Positions 1 to 4,796 of a stretch of DNA of 6,954 bases are shown piece after piece. The stretch lies in assembly GCA_964486825.1 (NCBI GenBank), contig CAZAQS010000251.1, positions 1 through 6,954 on the forward strand, given 5' to 3'. This DNA is from CAZAQS01 sp964486825 (GTDB taxonomy: Bacteria; Chloroflexota; Anaerolineae; Anaerolineales; UBA4823). Within the stretch, counting starts at the first letter, position 1, and every line of letters begins with the position of its first letter. Under the pieces are notes generated by a model, which was not told where the DNA came from, made no database searches, and saw only the letters and a list, made by a program, of their open reading frames with translations. The position numbers and the translations under genes were made by a program.

Positions 1-789
1 GCTCAACAGCAGGGCTTTGCCAGACTCTGGGACGCGCATCTGGTAGAACTCGGCTGCCAGCGCGCCGGTAATCCAGACAATCGTGCATAATTGGGCGTGG
101 GGCCGCTTCCCCTCGCACCAGTCGTCAAACCAATCTTGCCGCCAGCCGCCCAACGACTGGTAATAATAGAGAACCCTGCGGTTATTGGGGTCATTCTGGA
201 AAGCGCGCAGATCTTCCACGCTGCAAGCTAAGGGCATCGCCAGGCATTCAGCCGCATAAGGACTATAGGGTAGGAAGACGCTTACCCGCCCCAGGGCGCC
301 AACCGGGTAAGACATTACCGCCGGCTTGCCCAGTTCCTTGGCGCGGCCCAACATGGTGATACTGATGGCCCAATCGTCTGCGGCAGGCATGATGACATCG
401 CCCATGCCGATCACCTCATCAATCTCGTCGCAGGTCAGGGCTTTTTCATAAACCGTAACCTGAGCTTCCGAATTTATCCTAAGAATTGTGTCTTTTACAA
501 TTAGCCCTTTATTCATTCCCAGGGTATCGGAAAAGCAGGTGATCTGCCGGTTCATGTTGGAAAGAGAGAAGGTATCGTATTCAATGAGGGTAAAATTTTG
601 CATCCCACTGCGGGCTAAAGCGACTGCTACCACCCCTCCGATACCTCCGCAGCCGACGATGACGACTTTGGCGTCCTGAATTTTCTTTTGTTCATCCTGG
701 GAAAAAATCCCATAGTTGCGCTCAAAAAGATCCTCGTACTTCATACCGTTCATCCCGTTCTCGTGGATCATCGCGTGCCTGTTCATCAT
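1..789 (-). CDS. ThiF/MoeB/HesA-family E1-like adenylyltransferase (3' end beyond window)
   Basis: I translated 263 codons from ATG at 789 with no stop before the left edge, so the C-terminus is missing. ThiF/MoeB-family proteins adenylate the C-terminal glycine of ubiquitin-like sulfur carriers (ThiS, MoaD) in thiamine or molybdopterin synthesis. Visible hallmarks are the nucleotide-binding loop GCGGIGG (residues 46-52), the segment EYDTFSLSNMNRQ (70-82, matching the family D-x-V-x-x-S-N-L-N-R-Q pattern), a lysine in GMNKG (K94), and AADDW (136-140) where MoeB-type proteins usually have TDN. The zinc-binding CxxC pairs of MoeB are not seen; C182 and C189 are spaced C-x6-C. It lies 82 nt downstream of the AOR gene on the same strand, which suggests a role in tungsto- or molybdopterin supply, but this is inference. 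ATG at 789 is preceded by a weak AAGG at 7 nt. ATG at 786 and at 744 (MKYEDLFERNYG) are alternative starts, the latter fitting a typical family N-terminus. The family is clear; the substrate is unknown. Confidence 0.88.
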   Translation of the reverse strand, partial: MMNRHAMIHENGMNGMKYEDLFERNYGIFSQDEQKKIQDAKVVIVGCGGIGGVVAVALARSGMQNFTLIEYDTFSLSNMNRQITCFSDTLGMNKGLIVKDTILRINSEAQVTVYEKALTCDEIDEVIGMGDVIMPAADDWAISITMLGRAKELGKPAVMSYPVGALGRVSVFLPYSPYAAECLAMPLACSVEDLRAFQNDPNNRRVLYYYQSLGGWRQDWFDDWCEGKRPHAQLCTIVWITGALAAEFYQMRVPESGKALLLS

Positions 790-796
790 TTATCAG

Positions 797-844
797 CCTT
801 GAGGCCCCAAGCCAGAGCTGAACGAGCCAGTTGGGGCCTCAAGG
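797..844 (-). terminator. 14-bp perfect hairpin between the AOR and ThiF-like genes (attenuator-like)
   Basis: Positions 797-810 (CCTTGAGGCCCCAA) and 831-844 (TTGGGGCCTCAAGG) are perfect inverted complements around a 20-nt loop. It sits in the 82-nt gap after the AOR stop codon. No U-run follows on either strand, so it is not a textbook intrinsic terminator. On the minus strand its 3' arm ends in AAGG, seven nucleotides before the ThiF ATG, so the stem would hide that gene's only visible ribosome-binding site. It may act as an attenuator, an mRNA 3'-end stabiliser for the AOR transcript, or a translational brake. The structure is certain; the role is inferred. Confidence 0.6.
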
Positions 845-871
845 TATCTCAGGTTATTACAGGTGAAAATT

Positions 872-2905
872 TTAGAGATGCTTCTTGGCTACGTCGGCGG
901 CGATGTCATCGATGCCGAGCGCTTTGAGCGTCTCGAGGGTGGGTATACCCTTGTCTTCAGTCCAGCCGCGAGCCTTCCAATAGGCTGGCAGGTTCTCGTT
1001 GAAGAGTTTATCCCGGTCACCGCCGTACGCTACCTCTCCCTTCTGCGGCCCATTGGGCAGAGGATCGTCGAACCAGCGATCGGGTACGAGCTTATCCCAC
1101 TGTGCCTTCGGGTCGGTCAGCTGCTGAGTGTGGATATCAAAGAGGCGGGTGAGGGCATATTGGCGAGCGCCGACTGCCGTCAGGTCTTCTTCGGTGTAAT
1201 TCATCCAGCCGGTGGCTGCTTTCACCAGATCCAGCTTCTTGCCAGCCCAGTGCCCGGCGGCGAAAGAACAGTGAACCAAAGAGTTGTTCGTAACCTGGTT
1301 GTTCTGACCGGCAATGGCTGCTGCCCAGTCACCCTGCTTGAAACCACCGCCGCCTCCGCCGGTGTGTTCGCACGGGCGAGACACAGTGACGTATTCCATG
1401 GCGTCCTTATCCAAAGGACTGCGGACATCGTGGGCAGGTTGGCCATAGCGGTGTGCGGTAATGGAGTACTTCAGGATCTCCTGGTTGCCCTTCTTCTCGG
1501 CAAAGTACTTCGCGCTTTCCCAGGTGCCTTTGGCCAGGTGATCGCCAACGCCTTCGCGGTTCACGATCTTTTTCAGTAGGGCGTCTACGGCGTGCACGTC
1601 GCCCCATTGCAGATCGATGCCATCCAGGTCGGCGGGAGTGATCAGGTCGCGCTGGCGGAGTTCCATCAACATCGCCAGCAGCGCGCCTCCCTCGATGAAG
1701 TCGAGGCTGTAGTTATCGTGCAGGTAGGTTGTGTATTGGGTCTTTGCCAGGGCTTCGGCCTGGTTATTGTGATCGCCTTTAAAGGGATCTGAAGGGGTGG
1801 CGCCGGACATTTCTGCGTAGCCCAGGTTGCCTCCGACCATGCCCATCGCTTCCCAGTCGGGCATGTCCGACATATGCCCATTCATCAAGGGATCTTCGCT
1901 GGTGATCTCCGTCGGATACAGGCAGTGCATGGTGCACTGTGGGCAAGATTTTTTACCCACGAAGCTGACTGTGTCCATGAAGGGGCCGGTCAGAGAGCGG
2001 ACAGCAGGGTCAGACCAGGCGCACCACTGCCAGTTACGGATGGGGAAGGCGTCTTCGACGTAAGCAGAGCGAGCGCCAATGCCGGCCGTACCATACGACC
2101 GCCAGAACCAGTCCTTCGCCTCCGAATCTTGAATAGCCCTGGTCAGATCGAGGAAGGTCTTCTTGTCGGCTAAGGCATGGCCTTTCGTGCCGCGGATTAC
2201 GACCGCTTTGAGGTTCTTGGATCCCATGACGGCTCCAGCGCCGTACCGGCCGTGAGCACGACCGCCTTCGGTGATAACACAGGCATACCAGACCTTGTTT
2301 TCACCGCCGGGGCCGATCGTCCAGACCTGGGCCAGGCGACGTTCGCCGATGCCGACCCGAGCTGGAGGTCGTAAGGCAGCCCATTCGCTGGTCAGGTCAG
2401 CATTGCGCAGCATTGGCTCGCGGGTCTCCAATTCTGCGCTGACAACCTTCTTGAGCTCGATCTCGGTCTCCTCAGCGCCTTTGCCCCACAGATGGCTGGC
2501 GTCACGGATCTCGATCACGTCGTCGAGGATGGCGATATAGACGGGTTTGTCCGCTTTGCCAACGATTTGGAGGCCGTCCCAGCCGGCGTACTTCAGCTCA
2601 GAGGCTGCCTGCCCACCACTGGTAGAGATGCTGATGAAGTTGTAAGCGCTTTTGGTAACCGTAACAGAGCGAGCGTTCGGGGCTGCTCCGGTTACCGGCC
2701 CGATCATGAACTGAAGCATGTTTTTCGGACCCAAGGGGTCTACGTCGGGTTCATGTACACCCTCTTTGAAGAGGTAGTAAACGCCGAGGGCCGCCCCACC
2801 GAGGTACTTCTTGTAGACATCTTCCGGGGTTTCGACGACAGTGACGTTCCCGGTAGTGAGGTCCACTCTGGCGATCTTTCCAGTCATACCTTTTAGGTCA
2901 GCCAT
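872..2905 (-). CDS. Aldehyde:ferredoxin oxidoreductase family protein (tungsten/molybdenum bis-pterin enzyme)
   Basis: This 677-residue catalytic subunit has the length expected of the AOR family, whose members use a tungsten (sometimes molybdenum) bis-pterin and one [4Fe-4S] cluster, for example to oxidise aldehydes to carboxylates. In order it shows the N-terminal LGGAALG (35-41) and NAR (77-79) region, IGPGGENKV (197-205), the signature GGRAHGRYGAGAVMGSKNLK (214-233), cluster cysteines CPQCTMHC (C321, C324, C328), DWEAMG with E352 at the place of the catalytic Glu, PAHDVR with H492 at the place of the catalytic His, and a fourth cysteine C546 in NNSLVHC. There is no signal peptide. Oddities are a stretch near 164-191 that looks longer than I expect, a G6 run at 516-521, and Asn where the family usually has Asp before the fourth cysteine. 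Two adjacent ATGs exist (2908 and 2905). I chose 2905 because AAGGAG at 2912-2917 then lies 6 nt away; the TGA of the upstream Fe-S gene overlaps either start. The substrate cannot be read from the sequence, and YdhV-like or BamB-like roles remain possible. Confidence 0.93.
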   Translation of the reverse strand: MADLKGMTGKIARVDLTTGNVTVVETPEDVYKKYLGGAALGVYYLFKEGVHEPDVDPLGPKNMLQFMIGPVTGAAPNARSVTVTKSAYNFISISTSGGQAASELKYAGWDGLQIVGKADKPVYIAILDDVIEIRDASHLWGKGAEETEIELKKVVSAELETREPMLRNADLTSEWAALRPPARVGIGERRLAQVWTIGPGGENKVWYACVITEGGRAHGRYGAGAVMGSKNLKAVVIRGTKGHALADKKTFLDLTRAIQDSEAKDWFWRSYGTAGIGARSAYVEDAFPIRNWQWCAWSDPAVRSLTGPFMDTVSFVGKKSCPQCTMHCLYPTEITSEDPLMNGHMSDMPDWEAMGMVGGNLGYAEMSGATPSDPFKGDHNNQAEALAKTQYTTYLHDNYSLDFIEGGALLAMLMELRQRDLITPADLDGIDLQWGDVHAVDALLKKIVNREGVGDHLAKGTWESAKYFAEKKGNQEILKYSITAHRYGQPAHDVRSPLDKDAMEYVTVSRPCEHTGGGGGGFKQGDWAAAIAGQNNQVTNNSLVHCSFAAGHWAGKKLDLVKAATGWMNYTEEDLTAVGARQYALTRLFDIHTQQLTDPKAQWDKLVPDRWFDDPLPNGPQKGEVAYGGDRDKLFNENLPAYWKARGWTEDKGIPTLETLKALGIDDIAADVAKKHL

Positions 2906-3738
2906 CATAGACTCCTTATTTTGTTGAATGCCTTGCGGTAAACAAGTTCACCATACTCGGCTGGTTTAAATGAATGGAAGCGTCCATTCCGTCCAACAGG
3001 CATGAACCGCAGAGCCAGGGGCTCAGGGCAGGCCTGCACACACTGGGGATCGCCGCCGCAGCGGCTGCAAGCCTGGGCTTTCTTCTCGATTGGATCGAAG
3101 GAAATGCCCATGCCGAACTGATCTTCACAGATCTCGGCGCAGCGCCAGCACTTATCGGCGCCAAGGCATTTTTCTGGGTCGATATATTTGTAGCCCATCC
3201 CGTAGTAACCTGGCTTGCCTTCGCCTTCAGGAACGTGGTAGATCGCTTCTTCCGGGCAAACTTCTTCACAGGGGGACCGGTCAGAGCCCTCGGCCCAAAC
3301 TTCCAGCTTGCAATCCTGGCAAACGGATACCACATCGACGAATTGGAAGCGGGTAGGGCGGATGCGAGCAAATTCCAGGTTGACCATGTTCTTGGTTTGC
3401 TCCGGGTAATATAATGCCGACCAGTGCTCGGCGCAAGCGACTGCGCACATCATGCAGCCCGTGCACTGCAGCGGGTCAAAAAACAACATATGTCCAGCCA
3501 CAGGCTCGGCTGCCACAGCAGCGGCTTCACCGGCCGCGGGGGCCGGGGCCACAGGGGCTACACTGGGGGCTTCGGCGGGAACTGCAGGGGCAGAAACGCG
3601 ACCGACCACGCCTCCGATGATCACGCCGGCAATACCGGTGCCCGACCCGATCAAAAATTCGCGGCGGCTGATGCTTTTGCTGCCATCCTTCTTCTCTTCT
3701 GGTTTTGGTTCTTTGTCTCTTCGCTCCACTCGTGCCAT
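2905..3738 (-). CDS. Tat-signal 4x[4Fe-4S] ferredoxin-like oxidoreductase subunit
   Basis: This 277-residue protein resembles the electron-transfer subunits of DmsB/PhsB/HybA-type and YdhX/YdhY-type complexes. The N-terminus carries a twin-arginine motif SRREFLI (24-30), a hydrophobic stretch (about 28-46) and an Ala/Pro-rich tether (about 48-82), so Tat export with the N-terminal helix as anchor or cleaved signal is likely. Sixteen cysteines fall in four groups: C92/95/98/102, C140/143/157/161, C191/197/200/204 and C224/227/233/237, the pattern for four [4Fe-4S] clusters. The start at 3738 is firm because AGGAGG (3744-3749) lies 5 nt upstream. It is the first gene of the operon and its stop overlaps the AOR start, so it most likely passes electrons to or from the AOR homologue. 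No membrane quinol-oxidising subunit is visible in the window, so the final electron partner is unknown. The fold and cluster count are well supported; the partnership is inference from coupling. Confidence 0.92.
   Translation of the reverse strand: MARVERRDKEPKPEEKKDGSKSISRREFLIGSGTGIAGVIIGGVVGRVSAPAVPAEAPSVAPVAPAPAAGEAAAVAAEPVAGHMLFFDPLQCTGCMMCAVACAEHWSALYYPEQTKNMVNLEFARIRPTRFQFVDVVSVCQDCKLEVWAEGSDRSPCEEVCPEEAIYHVPEGEGKPGYYGMGYKYIDPEKCLGADKCWRCAEICEDQFGMGISFDPIEKKAQACSRCGGDPQCVQACPEPLALRFMPVGRNGRFHSFKPAEYGELVYRKAFNKIRSL
2912..2917 (-). promoter_or_regulatory. Ribosome-binding site deciding the AOR start
   Basis: AAGGAG on the minus strand lies inside the last codons of the upstream Fe-S gene. 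It is 3 nt from the first ATG (2908) and 6 nt from the second (2905), which favours the second. The TGA stop at 2907-2905 is interleaved with both ATGs, a typical translational-coupling layout for subunits of one complex. Confidence 0.75.
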
Positions 3739-3743
3739 TTTAA

Positions 3744-3749
3744 CCTCCT
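3744..3749 (-). promoter_or_regulatory. Strong ribosome-binding site of the Fe-S gene
   Basis: A consensus AGGAGG on the minus strand stands 5 nt before the ATG at 3738 and fixes the start of the Tat-signal Fe-S subunit, including its whole twin-arginine leader. Confidence 0.8.
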
Positions 3750-3853
3750 GTTCTCAACTTACTCGGCTTTGATTGCCATCGACGTTTTGATATTTTGCTT
3801 GAGTCCAATTTGGTTTAATGCCACTCCTTTCTCTTATGCCCAGTCGCTCTATT

Positions 3854-3870
3854 CAGAGCCCGCGGCTCTG
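3854..3870. repeat. Inverted repeat CAGAGCC-CGC-GGCTCTG in the operon leader
   Basis: Seven-base perfect arms at 3854-3860 and 3864-3870 flank a 3-base centre, in otherwise AT-rich DNA about 115 bases before the Fe-S start. It could be a protein-binding dyad or an RNA hairpin. No T-run follows on either strand, so it is not an intrinsic terminator. Confidence 0.5.
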
Positions 3871-3971
3871 TTATTACAAATAATTTTTGCTGATTTGATT
3901 CGTGGTAAAGTGCGCTGGTTGGGACAAATTAGTTTCAGCCATTATCATCATACCTGTTCCAACCTTTTTCT

Positions 3972-3999
3972 CTAATACCATGTTGGGGTATTTGATCAA
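3972..3999 (-). promoter_or_regulatory. Tentative sigma-70-like promoter of the Fe-S/AOR operon
   Basis: On the minus strand TTGATC (3999-3994) and TATTAG (3977-3972) are separated by 16 bases, each matching four of six consensus positions. The spacer and -10 region contain the inverted repeat AATACC-N7-GGTATT (3974-3992), a possible operator. The match is weak and promoter preferences of this organism are unknown, so the call rests mainly on its location just beyond the upstream terminator. Confidence 0.25.
3974..3992. repeat. Inverted repeat AATACC-N7-GGTATT, candidate operator
   Basis: Six-base perfect arms at 3974-3979 and 3987-3992 enclose a 7-base centre. It resembles the size of a dimer-binding dyad. 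The arms contain TACC/GGTA, reminiscent of but not matching the NarL 7-2-7 arrangement. Its place upstream of the oxidoreductase operon makes it a candidate target for the adjacent response regulator. Confidence 0.35.
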
Positions 4000-4029
4000 A
4001 AAAAATAGAGCTATCTTTCGATAGCCCTA
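3998..4029 (-). terminator. Intrinsic terminator of the kinase/regulator operon
   Basis: On the minus strand a 10-bp stem (4029-4020 with 4015-4006, one G-U pair) closes a GAAA tetraloop and is directly followed by eight U residues (4005-3998). This is a textbook Rho-independent terminator about 57 nt after the response-regulator stop codon. It separates the regulatory genes from the Fe-S/AOR operon. Confidence 0.92.
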
Positions 4030-4040
4030 CCGGATAGTAG

Positions 4041-4073
4041 CGCTCGAGCGATATAGCCCAACCGAGCTATATC
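4041..4073 (-). repeat. Second hairpin and palindrome just before the terminator
   Basis: GATATAGC (4050-4057) and GCTATATC (4066-4073) form a perfect 8-bp stem with an 8-base loop. Next to it CGCTCGAGCG (4041-4050) is a perfect 10-base palindrome. Both lie between the regulator stop codon and the terminator. The hairpin has no U-run of its own and may protect the transcript 3' end; the palindrome could instead be a protein site. Confidence 0.5.
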
Positions 4074-4085
4074 ACCTCCCTGCCC

Positions 4086-4736
4086 TTACTCGCCGTCCAG
4101 TAAACCCTGCCTGACGGCGTATACTGCAGCCTGGATGCGGTTCTGCAAGTGCAGCTTTTCCAATATATTCTTTAAATGTATCTTGACTGTGTTCTCTGAA
4201 ATCACCAATTCGGCGGCGATTTCCTTATTCGTCAAGCCTTCTGTCACCAGCTGGAGCACACTTATTTCCCGGGAAGTCAGCCCGGTGAGCGCATCCTTTT
4301 CCGGTCCGCTGGCATGAGTAGGATGGGTGAATTCCTTCAGGATCTTCGCGGCGATCACCCCCGATAAAGGCGCTTCGCCGCGGGAGATGCTCGCCAACAT
4401 CTCGAAAAGTTGTTCGGGTTCAAGGTTCTTTAACAAATAACCCTGCGCGCCGCTCTTGATCGCCTCGAACAGGTTGTGGTCGTCATCCGCTACAGTCAGC
4501 ATGACGATCTTTATGCAGGGCATCTCACGCTTGATGCGTTGGGTTGCTTCAAGCCCATTGCATTTGGGCATATTAATGTCCATCAGAATCAGGTCGGGCA
4601 GCAGTTCGCGCGCCAGTTCGACGGCCTGCAGACCGTCGTCAGCCTCGCCCACTATTTCCAGGTTCGGATGGTTCGATAGCAGCGCCGCAACCCCTTTCCT
4701 GAATAAGATATGGTCATCCACAAATAAGATACGCAT
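4086..4736 (-). CDS. NarL/FixJ-family response regulator (REC + LuxR-type HTH)
   Basis: This 216-residue DNA-binding regulator is the probable partner of the histidine kinase encoded 60 nt upstream. The receiver domain (about 1-120) has the acidic pair D7/D8, phospho-acceptor D53 in LMDINMP, T81 and K103. The output domain (about 153-207) is a LuxR/GerE-type helix-turn-helix with LTSREISVLQL, GLTNKEIAAEL and ENTVKIHLKNI. The two are joined by a linker of roughly 25-30 residues. I chose ATG at 4736 because GAGG (4741-4744) lies 4 nt before it and the protein then begins MRILFVDDH, as family members do. The in-frame ATG at 4769 would add eleven unlikely residues inside an intercistronic hairpin. 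All phosphorylation residues are intact, so it should be functional. Likely targets include the neighbouring Fe-S/AOR operon, but that is inferred from position only. Confidence 0.93.
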   Translation of the reverse strand: MRILFVDDHILFRKGVAALLSNHPNLEIVGEADDGLQAVELARELLPDLILMDINMPKCNGLEATQRIKREMPCIKIVMLTVADDDHNLFEAIKSGAQGYLLKNLEPEQLFEMLASISRGEAPLSGVIAAKILKEFTHPTHASGPEKDALTGLTSREISVLQLVTEGLTNKEIAAELVISENTVKIHLKNILEKLHLQNRIQAAVYAVRQGLLDGE

Positions 4737-4758
4737 TTTTCCTCGCCACACCACCATA

Positions 4759-4785
4759 AACCAACCCACCCATGACTGGTTGGTT
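4759..4785 (-). repeat. Hairpin in the kinase-regulator intercistronic gap
   Basis: AACCAACC (4759-4766) and GGTTGGTT (4778-4785) are perfect complements with an 11-base loop, filling much of the 60-nt space between the kinase stop and the regulator start. No U-run follows. It could set the ratio of kinase to regulator by RNA processing or partial termination. Confidence 0.45.
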
Positions 4786-4796
4786 AAGTAGAAGGG

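Larger units (their letters stand above)
3739..3997 (-). other. Gene-free leader region upstream of the Fe-S/AOR operon
   Basis: This AT-richer stretch lies between the regulator terminator and the Fe-S ATG. No credible reading frame of its own is present. It holds a tentative promoter near 3972-3999, the inverted repeat at 3974-3992, the inverted repeat at 3854-3870, and the Fe-S ribosome-binding site. If the promoter is right, the untranslated leader is over 200 nt, long enough for post-transcriptional control. I do not recognise any known riboswitch in it. Confidence 0.6.

Noticed and set aside
863..1579. Long plus-strand frame of 238 codons opposite the AOR gene
   Set aside because: It is antisense to the conserved C-terminal part of the AOR homologue, and its product shows no family features that I recognise. 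It is a shadow of the strong codon bias on the minus strand.
3424..3975. Plus-strand frame of 183 codons over the Tat leader and operon leader
   Set aside because: It reads through the antisense of the Ala/Pro-rich linker and then AT-rich non-coding DNA. It has no ribosome-binding site or recognisable domain.
3991..4000. TTTGATCAAA palindrome as an FNR/CRP-type site
   Set aside because: It lacks the four-base spacer of TTGAT-N4-ATCAA and mainly overlaps the terminator U-tract.
4737..4769. Upstream ATG at 4769 as the response-regulator start
   Set aside because: The added residues precede the usual MRILFVDDH start and overlap a hairpin, and the good GAGG site serves the ATG at 4736.
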